Program-made: the position numbers and the translations under genes
Part shown: positions 7,336 to 16,600 of the stretch, piece by piece
Position numbering within the stretch: position 1 is the stretch's first letter
How the letters are laid out: every line of letters starts with the position of its first letter
Assembly: GCA_039587475.1 (NCBI GenBank)
Contig: JBDHIK010000113.1
Coordinates: 1-19,678, forward strand
Length of the DNA: 19,678 nucleotides
Reading direction: 5' to 3'
Source of the DNA: N074bin45 sp039587475
GTDB taxonomy: Bacteria > Gemmatimonadota > Gemmatimonadetes > Gemmatimonadales > GWC2-71-9
The notes under the pieces: generated by a model
Told to the model about the DNA's origin: nothing
The model's input: only the letters and a program-made list of their open reading frames with translations
Database searches by the model: none

Positions 7336-7381
7336 TCCTTCCGTACGACGCCTTCTGACCTTGGCGTGGTCTGCCCCGAAT

Positions 7382-7421
7382 GATGTCGCACCACGACCCG
7401 CCGCGCCGCTGGTGCGACATC
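7382..7421. repeat. Perfect 12-bp inverted repeat in the 7336-7545 gap
   Basis: GATGTCGCACCA (7382-7393) and TGGTGCGACATC (7410-7421) are exact reverse complements around a 16-base GC-rich centre (7394-7409). It lies 46 bases after the HicB-like stop and about 125 bases before the next start. It could be a transcription terminator stem lacking a T-run, or a two-site operator. The rest of the 210-bp gap holds no gene that I can see. Confidence 0.6.
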
Positions 7422-7545
7422 GGTGTGCCCCTGGCTCGAAAGCAAAGTTGAGCAACATCTCACTCAGCCCTGTACCGCAATGGCGATCCCTTGCTTTATT
7501 ACCAGGGTGCGTCGCTAGCGTCCCCCTGTTCCCGCGAGTGTTCCC

Positions 7546-8007
7546 ATGAGCGAGTGGTCAAAGACGCATCGTGTCCCCGGGACGGCGGTCCTTGCCGCCG
7601 GCGGTAGCCTGTCGGGCGACCTTCACCTCCAGCCCAGTACCGAGTTGCACCAGAGCGTGGAGACTCCCTTGGAGTTGTTGAACCGCCCCGACCGGTTTCT
7701 GGCGATGACCATGGACGATGGAGGCGTGGAACTGGTCTCCAAGGATCACATCAAGGTGCTCGAGGTTGGCGGCTCGGCCCCGGATCCGGTCTGGAACCCG
7801 ACGCCGGGGGCCAACGACCTCCGGATCGAGGCGGTGCTGGTGGGTGGCGAAACGCTGTCCGGAACGGTCCACGTTCAGCTCCCTCCCGGCCGGGCCAGGG
7901 CGCTCGACTTCCTGAACCTCCCCGACCGTTTCTTCGCACTGTCGTCCGGAGACGCTGCCCATTACCTGAACCGGGCCCACGTGCTGCACGTACGGCCCAT
8001 CGACTGA
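7546..8007 (+). CDS. Uncharacterised 153-aa protein built from two copies of one small domain
   Basis: The protein has 153 residues with no signal peptide or membrane segment. The two halves align. In the first half (about 10-70), GGSLSGDLHLQP leads to PLELLNRPDRFLAM and then VELVSKDHIKVLEV. In the second (about 95-153), GETLSGTVHVQL leads to ALDFLNLPDRFFAL and then AHYLNRAHVLHVRP. Each copy therefore reads strand, strand, D/E-x-LN-x-PDRF, strand, HI/HV strand. This recalls small beta domains of unknown function (DUF6812-like, from memory only). It lies seven bases upstream of the PilT-type ATPase gene and the two are almost certainly co-transcribed, so a role as partner or regulator of that ATPase is the best inference. 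The ribosome binding site is weak. Confidence 0.75.
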   Translation: MSEWSKTHRVPGTAVLAAGGSLSGDLHLQPSTELHQSVETPLELLNRPDRFLAMTMDDGGVELVSKDHIKVLEVGGSAPDPVWNPTPGANDLRIEAVLVGGETLSGTVHVQLPPGRARALDFLNLPDRFFALSSGDAAHYLNRAHVLHVRPID

Positions 8008-8014
8008 GGCGTCC

Positions 8015-9469
8015 ATGGCTCAACTGGATCAGTTCATCCAGGTTCTGTCCAGCAAGCAGGGTGATGCCATCACCATCACCAGCGGTGAACCGATCACCAT
8101 GGTTCGGGGCACGGCCGTGAACCCCATGACCAAGAAGCCGGTGGATGCCGCCGTGCTGCTGACGCTGGTGAGGGAGATCGCGCCACCCGACCTTCGCGAC
8201 GCGATCGACACGGATGAGACGCGGGATTTCCGCTATGCTTCTCCCAGTGGAGAGGTCGACGTTGCCTGGCGGCCGGCGGAGGGGACCGGCGGCGGGACGG
8301 CCACCCTGTCCCTCGTGGCGCTCGCGGGCTCCGCCCCGGTACCGGCCGGGGCCACCTCGGCGACCCCGGCGCAGGACGAAGCACGGCGCATGGTGGAGGG
8401 CTTTCTGCGGTTGCTGGTGCAGCAGGGCGGATCCGATCTGCACCTCCGTGTCGGAGAGCCGCCCATTCTGCGTTTCGACGGCTCGCTGATCCGACAGGAA
8501 GGCGCGGTGATCACCGGCGAACAGCTTCAGGCGATGCACGAGAGCCTCATGCTTCCGCAGGACATTGCTCGCTTCAACGAGACGGGGGATGCGGACTATG
8601 CCTTCGAGCTCTCCGGGGTGGCCCGCTTCCGCTGCAATGCGGCCCGCGATCGCGCCGGTCCGTTCGGTGTGTTCCGGGTGATTCCGTCCGCCATTCCGGA
8701 CTGTGACGCCCTGGGCATCACGTCGGAGGTCCAGCGACTCTGCTTTCTCACCAAGGGCCTGGTGGTCGTCACCGGACCGACGGGATCTGGCAAGTCCACG
8801 ACCCTGGCCGCGCTGGTCGACGTCATGAACCGGGAGCGCAGCGACCACATCCTCACGATCGAGGATCCCATCGAGTTCGTGCATGCCAGCAAGTCCTGCC
8901 TGGTGACGCACCGGCAGGTCGGCCTGCACACGGCCTCGTTCAAGGCGGGACTCCGGGCCGCCCTGCGTGAAGATCCCGACATCATCCTCATCGGCGAACT
9001 GCGAGATCTGGAGACCGTGGCGATCGCCATCGAGACGGCAGAAACCGGCCACCTGGTCTTCGGGACCCTGCACACGACCACGGCCTCCTCGACCATCGAC
9101 CGGATCATCGACCAGTTCCCGCCCGATCAGCAGGCCCAGATCAGAGTCATGCTGTCGGAGTCCCTGCGGGGGGTCATCGCCCAGACCCTGTGCAAGCGAA
9201 TCGATGGGGGCCGAGTGGCGGCGCGCGAAGTCCTCTTGAGCAACACCGCCATCAGCAACCTGATCCGGGAAGGGAAGACCTTCCAGATACCCTCGATCAT
9301 CCAGACGAACCGCAAGGCCGGGATGACGACCCTCAACGACTCGCTGCTGGATCTGGTCGAGCGGCAGGTGGTCGAGCCGAAGGAGGCCTGGATGAAGTCC
9401 GCCGACCGGGCCGGACTCGAGCAGTCGTTTGAGGCCAAGGGCATCCGGGTGCCTTCGCTCATGGCATGA
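8015..9469 (+). CDS. PilT-type hexameric ATPase with a duplicated N-terminal domain
   Basis: The protein has 484 residues; classical PilT has about 345. Residues from about 128 match PilT. They comprise an N-terminal domain (FLRLLVQQGGSDLHLRVGEP), Walker A GPTGSGKST (254-262), an IEDPIEF Asp box, Walker B DIILIGELRD (322-331, catalytic Glu328), a His box HLVFGTLHT (346-354) and the late PilT region with GMTTLNDSL. The REDPDIILIGELRDLET region is closer to PilT (retraction) than to PilB. The extra ~125 residues at the front look like a decayed second copy of the N-terminal domain: FIQVLSSKQGDAITITSGEP aligns with the later copy. A linker rich in Ala, Pro and Gly (about 97-120) joins them. No other pilus genes are nearby, so pilus retraction is not certain. 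The start has GAGG five bases upstream, overlapping the previous stop. Confidence 0.9.
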   Translation: MAQLDQFIQVLSSKQGDAITITSGEPITMVRGTAVNPMTKKPVDAAVLLTLVREIAPPDLRDAIDTDETRDFRYASPSGEVDVAWRPAEGTGGGTATLSLVALAGSAPVPAGATSATPAQDEARRMVEGFLRLLVQQGGSDLHLRVGEPPILRFDGSLIRQEGAVITGEQLQAMHESLMLPQDIARFNETGDADYAFELSGVARFRCNAARDRAGPFGVFRVIPSAIPDCDALGITSEVQRLCFLTKGLVVVTGPTGSGKSTTLAALVDVMNRERSDHILTIEDPIEFVHASKSCLVTHRQVGLHTASFKAGLRAALREDPDIILIGELRDLETVAIAIETAETGHLVFGTLHTTTASSTIDRIIDQFPPDQQAQIRVMLSESLRGVIAQTLCKRIDGGRVAAREVLLSNTAISNLIREGKTFQIPSIIQTNRKAGMTTLNDSLLDLVERQVVEPKEAWMKSADRAGLEQSFEAKGIRVPSLMA

Positions 9470-10118
9470 CGGCTCGCAGCGCCGCTGAATCGAGCACCGT
9501 CGTCCCCGATTGCTCCCGCAGCGCGTCGTCGACCAGGGCCTGAGCGATGGCGCGCGCCGGCACCGGTCTGATGGCACGCGGCCCCCAACGGGACAGCCAC
9601 TCGCCCAGGCGTTCGGCGGGGCGCCGTTCGGTGCGCGGGCCCTGAATGATCGACGGCTGGGCGATGGTGAGACTGGGCCAGTCGCATTGTGCTACCGCCG
9701 CCTCCACCTCCCCCTTGATTCGTAGATAGAACGTTCTCGCCGACGGGCTTGCCCCCATGGAACTCACCAGCGCGAAATGCCTCGCTCCCGCGGCCCGGGT
9801 GAGCCTGGCCAGAGTGACGGGATAGTCCAGATCGACCACCCGGAATCGGTGCCGCGATCCGGCTTTTCTGATGGTGGTACCCAACGCGCAGAACACATGA
9901 TCGGGCCGCAGGTCGGCCAGTCCTTCATCGAGGCGGTCGAAGTCGACCAGCCTGGTGTCGAGTCGGGGGTCCCGATGGTCGATCGGGCGCCGCGACAGCG
10001 CTACGACGCTCGTGTACTCCTGGCGTCCCAGCAAGGCCTCGAGAAGATGTCCTCCCACCAGGCCGGTGGTCCCGGCCAGAAGGGCGGTCCGGCCACGCTG
10101 CGGGCTCGTCGGTTCCAT
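9459..10118 (-). CDS. NAD(P)-binding oxidoreductase of the TIP30/HTATIP2-like atypical SDR group
   Basis: The protein has 219 residues. LLAGTTGLVGGHLLEALL (13-30) is the nucleotide-binding turn of an extended Rossmann fold. HVFCALGTTIRKAGS (from 74), LVSSMGAS with Ser119/120 and YLRIK with Tyr131 and Lys135 reproduce the Ser-Tyr-Lys arrangement of the short-chain dehydrogenase superfamily. The combination of CALGTT and YxxxKG and the length match bacterial homologues of TIP30/HTATIP2, whose substrates are not established. AGGAG lies six bases before ATG 10118. The gene is convergent with the PilT-type ATPase and their last 11 bases overlap, which leaves no room for a separate terminator. It diverges from the TetR gene across 105 bases, so that regulator could control it. 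Confidence 0.85.
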   Translation of the reverse strand: MEPTSPQRGRTALLAGTTGLVGGHLLEALLGRQEYTSVVALSRRPIDHRDPRLDTRLVDFDRLDEGLADLRPDHVFCALGTTIRKAGSRHRFRVVDLDYPVTLARLTRAAGARHFALVSSMGASPSARTFYLRIKGEVEAAVAQCDWPSLTIAQPSIIQGPRTERRPAERLGEWLSRWGPRAIRPVPARAIAQALVDDALREQSGTTVLDSAALRAVMP

Positions 10119-10164
10119 GCGGTGCTCCTATAGTCATTCCCAACAATCGGTTACGAGACCGGCC

Positions 10165-10193
10165 TTGACAAGGGGCATACGCATCACGAAACT
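10165..10193 (+). promoter_or_regulatory. Candidate promoter of the tetR-efflux operon
   Basis: A perfect TTGACA (10165-10170) is followed, 17 bases on, by GAAACT (10188-10193), a weak -10 match. Transcription would begin near 10200, inside the inverted repeat that precedes the TetR start, as expected for autorepression. The -35 sits inside an 11-base palindrome, CCTTG-A-CAAGG (10163-10173). The -10 match is poor, hence the low confidence. Confidence 0.35.
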
Positions 10194-10221
10194 TGGCGTA
10201 ATTGTTAAACGTAAGCGCCAA
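10193..10221. promoter_or_regulatory. Candidate TetR operator: inverted repeat just before the regulator gene
   Basis: TTGGCG (10193-10198) and CGCCAA (10216-10221) are inverted copies 17 bases apart, and CGTAA occurs twice between and beside them (10197-10201 and 10210-10214). The 29-bp element ends two bases before ATG 10224, so a bound repressor would block transcription of the regulator and the pump. TetR proteins commonly autoregulate in this way. The assignment is inferred from position and symmetry. Confidence 0.45.
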
Positions 10222-10223
10222 TC

Positions 10224-10880
10224 ATGTCCGAGCCCGCTGAAGTCACGGTCGAGGGCCAGTCCCCCGACACCGAGAGCCGCATCTTCGATGCGGCCCTGGG
10301 CGTCTTTGCCCAGAAAGGCCGCGACGGCGCTCGCATGCAGGACATCGCCGACCGGGCCGGCATCAATCGGGCGCTGCTGCACTACTACTTCCGCTCCAAG
10401 GACCAGCTGTACCAGGCCTGTTTCTCCCATCTGTTCGAGCAGTTCGTGCAATCGTACCAGGCCTTCCTCCCGACCGATGGAACGTTCGGGGATACGCTGA
10501 AGGCCTTCATTCACAACTACATCGACTATGTCGCGAGCCACCTCGACATGGCACGCCTGGTCCTGAACGAGAACCTGTCCGGCGGCACGCTGCTGGGGGA
10601 GCATCTGCAGCGGGCTTTCGCCACCAAGGGGTCGCCTCAGCAACGGATGGAACAAGCCATCCTGCGCGCCGTGGAGGCCGGCGAGATTGCCCCGGTCGAT
10701 CCCCGGCAACTGATTCTGACGGTGATCTCCTCCTGCATCTTCGTCTTTCTCATGGCGCCGACGGTCAAGATGATGAACCCGGCCGCGCGCGACGACTTCG
10801 AGGGGTTCATCGAAGCCCGGAAGGCGCACGTGTTCCAGGTGATCTATCACGGGCTCCGGCTGGAAGGGGGCGGAGCATGA
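10224..10880 (+). CDS. TetR/AcrR family transcriptional regulator
   Basis: The protein has 218 residues. TESRIFDAALGVFAQKG is the usual first helix. MQDIADRAGINRALLHYYF (about 38-56) is the helix-turn-helix with its YYF signature, and SKDQLY follows. The ligand-binding half is divergent, as usual, and has a hydrophobic stretch near the end (LILTVISSCIFVFLMAP). Its stop overlaps the ATG of the outer membrane factor gene, so regulator and pump share one transcript. It should repress the operon until a pump substrate binds. No good ribosome binding site lies before ATG 10224; the inverted repeat occupies that space, so translation may be inefficient or nearly leaderless. Confidence 0.9.
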   Translation: MSEPAEVTVEGQSPDTESRIFDAALGVFAQKGRDGARMQDIADRAGINRALLHYYFRSKDQLYQACFSHLFEQFVQSYQAFLPTDGTFGDTLKAFIHNYIDYVASHLDMARLVLNENLSGGTLLGEHLQRAFATKGSPQQRMEQAILRAVEAGEIAPVDPRQLILTVISSCIFVFLMAPTVKMMNPAARDDFEGFIEARKAHVFQVIYHGLRLEGGGA

Positions 10881-12431
10881 AACCACACCTTTCCGTGGTG
10901 CTCCTCGTGGTTGGGGTGGCGTCCGGCTGCTCGATGGCTCCCGGGGAGCGGACCCCCGTCACCGTCGCCGCCGTGCCGGACAGCTACGCCGGGGCCGACA
11001 CCGCGTCCATGACCAGCGACACGCAGGCGGTGAGGCGCGAGCCGCTCGGCTGGTGGAAGGTCTACAACGACCCGGTGCTCGACCGACTGGTCGACTCCGC
11101 CCTGGCCGCCAACCTCGATCTCTGGGAAGCGGTGGCCCGGGTCGAGGAAGTCCGGCAGCGCTACCGCATCGCCCGGGCGGACCTCTATCCGCAGGTGAAC
11201 TTGAACGCCGACGCGTCGTATACCGACGCGCCGGCCAATGTCGGATTGGGTGGCATCTTCGGAGGCGGTGCTGGAGCCGCGCCAAGCCGGTTCGACTACA
11301 CCACCTACACGGCTTCGCTGGGATTCTCCTACGAGATCGACTTCTGGGGCAAGATCCGCAACGACACCAAGGCGGCCATCAGCGAGTTCCTCGCCTCGGA
11401 ATCCGACTATCGCACGGCTCGGCTGTCCGTGATTGCGGCGACCATTTCCACCTACCTCGAGGTCGTCGAACGACGCCGGGCCGTAGCGCTCACCGCGCTC
11501 AACGTCGACCTGCTGCGGGAACGCGCCGAGCTGACCGATCAACGTTACTACCGTGGTCTGGTCTCGTCTTTCGAGTTGTACACCTTCCGATCGCTGTACC
11601 GGAATGCCCAGACCACCCTGCCGGTCCTGGAAAGCCTGCTGGCCGATGCGCAGAACCGACTGGCCGTCCTGCTGGGTCGCTACGCCGGACACCGTGCCGG
11701 CCATCGTGCTCGATCCGGTTCCGGTCGACCTCCCGGCCGCGCTGCTGGAACAACGGCCCGACGTCATGGCCGCCTGGCAGCGCATGGAAGCGGCCCGCTA
11801 CCGCATCGGTGCCAGGAAGGCGGACCTCTTTCCCGCCATACGCCTCAACGCCACGGCCGGACTCCAGTCGGGCCAGGTCGGCGATCTGTTCAGGGTCGAT
11901 CAGTACTTCCTCAATCTGGTCGGTGGGTTGTTCCAGCCGATCTTCCAGGGCGGCCGGCTCCGGGCCAACCTGAGCGCCACGGAAGCGCAGTTCCAGCAGC
12001 GGGCGGCCGCCTACGTGCGTACCGTCCTGACCGCCTACGCCGAAGTCGCGACCGCCCTCGCCAACCTCGAGAATCAGAAGGAGCGCTACACCTCGCAGGA
12101 GCGTCAGCTGATCTCGGCACGTGGTTCGGTCGACTTCCAGCTGCGCTCCCTCCAGCGGGGCGTCGGTAGCTACATCGAGTATCTCGATGCCCGCAGCAAC
12201 CTGGTCAGCGCCGAGTCCAACATGGCGCAGGCCGAACGGGCCCTGGCGGAAGCCCGTCTGGCGCTGCACCGCGCCCTGGGCGGCAGCTGGGTGGCGGACG
12301 ACGACTTCGAGGAGACCTTGCGGGACGAGTACGACAGGTTGGATGACCAATTCGTTCCGGTGGGGGCCAGAGACGGGTCCGCCGCCGGGTCGAGGGACAG
12401 CGCCGACGGCGCTACGGGAGGCAGTCGATGA
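10877..12431 (+). pseudogene. Outer membrane efflux factor (TolC/OprM, NodT-like lipoprotein) split by a one-base frameshift
   Basis: The first reading frame starts at ATG 10877 with a lipoprotein signal (VASGC, Cys18). It continues through WWKVYNDPVLDRLV, LYPQVNLNADASY and SYEIDFWGKIRNDTKAA to QNRLAVLLGRY near 11683. It then turns into arginine-rich nonsense and ends at 12169. The following frame carries the rest of the family: PAALLEQRPDVMAAW, ARKADLFPAIRLNA, LFQPIFQGGRLRANL and YLDARSNLVSAESN, ending at 12431. Skipping one base near 11684 joins the halves as GRY-PDTVPAIVL and gives 517 residues, a normal family length. The intact protein would be the trimeric outer membrane channel of the pump encoded next. 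The regulator, adaptor and permease are intact and overlap its ends (ATGA at both), so this is either a very recent mutation or a sequencing/assembly error. Confidence 0.88.
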
Positions 12432-13654
12432 GCGTGGTTTCGCGTGCCGTGGCGTCATTCAATCGCCTGAGCTATTTCCAGCGAGGTGTCGTCATCATCG
12501 CCGTGGGGGTCCTCGGGTTCGTGCTCCTCATGGTGTTCCGTCCCCGGCCACCGCAGCAGGATCCCCCCTCTCGGGTTCCGCTGGTATCCACGGTCGAAGT
12601 CGACGTTCGCAGCGGGCACCTCGAGGTGGCGGGCAGCGGGACGGTGCGGCCACGGAGCGAAGTGGTGCTGGCCTCGCAGGTGGGCGGCATCGTCGAGTGG
12701 ACGGCACCGTCTCTCGTGTCCGGCGGCCGGTTCCGGGCCGGCGAGACGCTGCTGCGTATCGAGGCCGCCGACTACGAGAACGCGGTGGAGATTGCAGCGG
12801 CCGAGGTGGCCCAGCGCACGGTCGAGGTGCTCCAGGCGGAAGAAGAGGTCGAGCTGGCCCGTGAGGAGTTCAGTCGCCTCCGCGAACGTGAGGGTGTCGA
12901 ACTGACCACGGACTCCACCGCGCTCGGCAGTCTGATCTTCCGCGAACCGCAACTCGAAGCGGCCCGGGCCTCGCTGCGGAGAGCCGAGGCGCGCCTGCGC
13001 GACGCCGAGCTGTCCCTGCGTCGAACCAGCGTGCGGGCGCCGTTCGATGGCGTCGTGCGATCGGAATCGGTGGACCGGGGTCAATACGTCGGTCCGGGGC
13101 AGGGCATCGCCGTCATCTACGACATCGAGGAGGCGGAGATCGCCGTGGCCTTGACGGACGAGGAGGCGGCGTTGGTGGAGGGGTTGTGGGATGCCCGAAG
13201 TGGCAAGCGGGAGAACCGCATCCCCGTCACCGTGTCGGCCCTCTTCGGTGGGCAACCCTACCACTGGCCGGGCTACGTGGACCGCGCCGAGGGTGCCGTC
13301 AACCCGGATACGCGCACCGTGGATGTCATCGTCCGTGTGCCGGATCCCTTCGTTACCGACTCCACGGACCGTCCGCCCCTCCTCCTGGGTGCCTACGTCA
13401 ACCTGACCATTCGAGGCCGGAGCTTCGACCACTACGTCGTCGTGCCGCGCACGGCCTTCCGTGATGGAAACGTCGTGTGGGTCGTGGAATCGGACTCACT
13501 TCTCCGGATCACTCCGGTGCGCCTCATCCAGGAAGTGGACGACCTGGCCTTCCTAGATGTCGATCTCGTACCCGGGGACCGCATCGTGACCAGCGGCATC
13601 GATGTGGTGACCGACAGCATGGCCATTCGCGTGTCCGAAGGACCGTCGTCGTGA
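12428..13654 (+). CDS. RND efflux periplasmic adaptor (membrane fusion protein)
   Basis: The protein has 408 residues. A single N-terminal membrane anchor lies at about 20-38 (VVIIAVGVLGFVLLMVF), followed by a Pro-rich linker. GSGTVRPRSEVVLASQVGG opens the barrel-sandwich (lipoyl-like) domain. A long Glu/Ala/Arg-rich helical hairpin follows (about 115-200), then SVRAPFDGVVRSESVDRGQYV, which closes the lipoyl domain. The later part holds the beta-barrel and the membrane-proximal domain (VVPRTAFRDGNVVWVVE). It bridges the inner membrane permease and the outer membrane factor. Its start overlaps the preceding stop as ATGA, and its own stop overlaps the permease GTG, so the three are translationally coupled. 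Confidence 0.92.
   Translation: MSVVSRAVASFNRLSYFQRGVVIIAVGVLGFVLLMVFRPRPPQQDPPSRVPLVSTVEVDVRSGHLEVAGSGTVRPRSEVVLASQVGGIVEWTAPSLVSGGRFRAGETLLRIEAADYENAVEIAAAEVAQRTVEVLQAEEEVELAREEFSRLREREGVELTTDSTALGSLIFREPQLEAARASLRRAEARLRDAELSLRRTSVRAPFDGVVRSESVDRGQYVGPGQGIAVIYDIEEAEIAVALTDEEAALVEGLWDARSGKRENRIPVTVSALFGGQPYHWPGYVDRAEGAVNPDTRTVDVIVRVPDPFVTDSTDRPPLLLGAYVNLTIRGRSFDHYVVVPRTAFRDGNVVWVVESDSLLRITPVRLIQEVDDLAFLDVDLVPGDRIVTSGIDVVTDSMAIRVSEGPSS
13638..13642 (+). promoter_or_regulatory. Ribosome binding site supporting a GTG start of the permease
   Basis: AAGGA lies eight bases before GTG 13651, inside the 3' end of the adaptor gene. The next in-frame candidate, ATG 13672, would cut into the conserved N-terminal helix region. 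More upstream starts would add unrelated residues. Confidence 0.55.
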
Positions 13655-16600
13655 AGGGCGCGATCGCCTGGATGGCGCAACACGGCGTAGCCGCCAACCT
13701 GCTGATGGTGTTCATCGTGGCGGCCGGGTTCCTCAGCATCCCCAACATCGTCCAGGAAGTGTTCCCCGAATTCGATCTGGACATGATCCAGACGCGGGTC
13801 GAATACCCGGGGGCGTCGCCCGAAGAGGTCGAAGAGGGCATCATCCAACGCATCGAAGAGCGGATCGAATCCGTCGAGGGCATCCGCCGCATCATGTCGA
13901 CGGCCAGCGAGGGCGCCGGCGTCGTCACCGCGGAACTCAAGCTGGGACAGGACGCGTCGGAGGTGCTGGACGAGATCAAGGCCGAGGTGGACCGCATCGT
14001 GAGCTTCCCGGTCGACGCCGAGGAGCCGGAGGTCACGACGCTTCGGGGCCGGACCCGCGTCATCGAGATCGCGTTGTACGGGGAGGTGGCGGAGCGCTCG
14101 TTGAAGGAACTGGCCACCCGGGTCAAGGACGATCTGGCGACCATGCCGGAAATCTCCTACGTCGCGACCAGCGGCGTCCGCGCCTACGAAGTTTCGGTGG
14201 ACGTCTCCATGGACGCCCTCCGGGCCCACGGCATCGGGCTCGAGGACGTGGCCCGCGCCGTCCGGGCGGCCAGCCTGGACCTGCCCGGTGGCCGGGTCGA
14301 TACGGCCGACGAGGAGATCCTGGTCCGGATCGAAGGGCAGAATTACACCCGCAGGGACTTCGGGGAGATCATCGTGCGTGGCGCCCGCAGCGGGGCCACG
14401 CTGCGGCTGGATCAGATCGCCACCATTCGGGATGGGTTCGAAGACGCCGACCTGATCACACGGTATCAGGGCCAACCCGCGGCGTTCGTGCAGGTCTTCC
14501 GCACCGCAGACGAACAGGTGCTCGAAATCGTCGATGTCGTGCAGCGCTACATCGCCGAACAACTCGAGCCCGCGCTGCCCCGGGGCATCGAGGTGGATCT
14601 GTGGGCCAATGAAGCCGAAAACCTGCAGAGCCGCATCAGCCTGCTGCGCAAGAACGGCATCATCGGGTTGGCCCTGGTGCTCCTGGCCCTGACGCTCTTC
14701 CTGGACCTCCGGTTGGCGTGGTGGGTCGCCATCGGCATCGGCCTGTCGTTCGTCGGAACGTTGGCGGTGATGCCGTGGCTGGGTGCGTCCATCAACATGC
14801 TGTCGCTGTTCGGCTTCATCCTCGCCATCGGGATCGTCGTCGACGACGCCATCGTCGTCGGCGAGAACATCTACAAGGAACGCGAGTTGGGCCGCGGGCC
14901 GCTCGAGGCGGCCATTCACGGGGCGCGGCGCATCGCGACCCCGGTCACCTTCGCCGTGCTCACCACCGTCGTGGCGTTCATGCCACTGCTGTTCGTTCCG
15001 GGCGCCATCGGGAAGTTCCTGAAGTTCATTCCGATCATCGTGATTACGGTGCTCTTGTTCTCGTTGGTGGAGTCGCTGTTCATTCTTCCCCATCACTTGA
15101 GCCATCTCCCGAAACACGCCCACATGACCCTGCCCAAGGGGCTGCGCTTCGTGGAGCGTTCCCAGGCATGGGTGCAGAATGGCCTCAGGCGGGTCATCGA
15201 GGGGCCGCTCGACCGGACGGTCCGTTTCGCCACCGCGCACTACGGCCTGGTCATCGCGGCCGCCGTATCCATCCTGTTGCTGTCCGCGGGGCTGCTGGCG
15301 GGGCGCTACATCGGCTTCAGCTTCCTGCCTCGCATCGAAGGCGACATGGTCGTCGCCCAAATCGAGATGCCGGCCGGGACGCCGAGCAGCCGGACTCAGG
15401 AGGTGACGGCCCGTCTGGAGCGGGTCGGCCGCGAGGTCGCTGCGGCCTTCGAGGCTGATCTTCCGGACGACCACCCGCCGCTGATCGAAGCCGTCTACGC
15501 CAGCGTTGGCCGATATCCGTCTCAGGAAGGTGGCCCCGGGATCGGCGGCCTTCCCCAGTTCATTCGATCCAACATTGGCGAGGTCACCTTCCGGCTCCTC
15601 GACCCGGAGTTGCGGGACACCCCGTCGGCGGAGTTCGAACGGGCCTGGCGCGAACGGACCGGCGAAATTGCAGGAGCGCGCACCCTGAGCTTCACGTCCC
15701 AGGTCATCAACCTGGGGGCGCCGGTGCAGGTGGAGATCTCCCACCCGGACAACGACGTGCTCATGTCGATCGTGCAGCAGGTCGAGATGGAGTTGCGACG
15801 GTTGGGGGGCGTGTACGATGTTCGCAACGACCAGACACAGGGCAAACGCGAGGTCCAGTTGGATCTGAGGCCACGGGCGCGCACCCTCGGCGTGACGCTC
15901 GACGACCTGGCCCGACAGGTGCGGGCGGCCTTCTTCGGCGCCGAAGCGCTGCGCCTGCAGCGCGGTCGAGAGGAAGTCCGGGTCTACGTCCGGCTGCCGG
16001 TCGAGGAGCGCAATACGCTGGCCGACATTCGCAACTATCGCATTCTCACGCCCAGCGGGGCGGCCATTCCCCTGCGCGAGCTGGCCACCGTCTCCCTGGG
16101 GGTGGCGCCCTCCAGCATTCGGCGTCTCGACGGGCGGCGCATCGTCACCATCACCGCCGAGGTGGACCGGGCCGTGATCACCGGCCAGGAGGCCAACAGC
16201 GAACTCACGGGCCGGATTCTCCCGGTCGTGGAGACCGCGTACCCCAACATGCGGTACACGTTCGGTGGTGAACAGCGTGAACAGGCCGAGGCATTTGGCG
16301 GCATCATCCGGGGCTTCGCGCTGGCCCTGTTCGTGATGTACGCCCTGCTGGCCATTCCCTTCGGCTCCTACTTCGAACCGCTCATCATCATGGCATCGGT
16401 CCCCTTCGGGTTCGTCGGCGCTATCCTGGCGCACCTCTTCATGGGACTGGACCTCGGCATGTTGAGCATGTTCGGCATGGTCGGCCTGAGCGGCGTCGTG
16501 GTCAACGACTCGCTGGTGCTGATCGATTTCATCAACGCCGAGCACCGGGCCGGCAAACCGATGGACCAGGCGATCCTGCTGGGGGCCAAGTCGCGCTTCC

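Noticed and set aside
8015..9469. A complete type IV pilus locus
   Set aside because: Only a PilT-type ATPase is present; no pilin, PilB, PilC, PilD or secretin gene is visible in the window.
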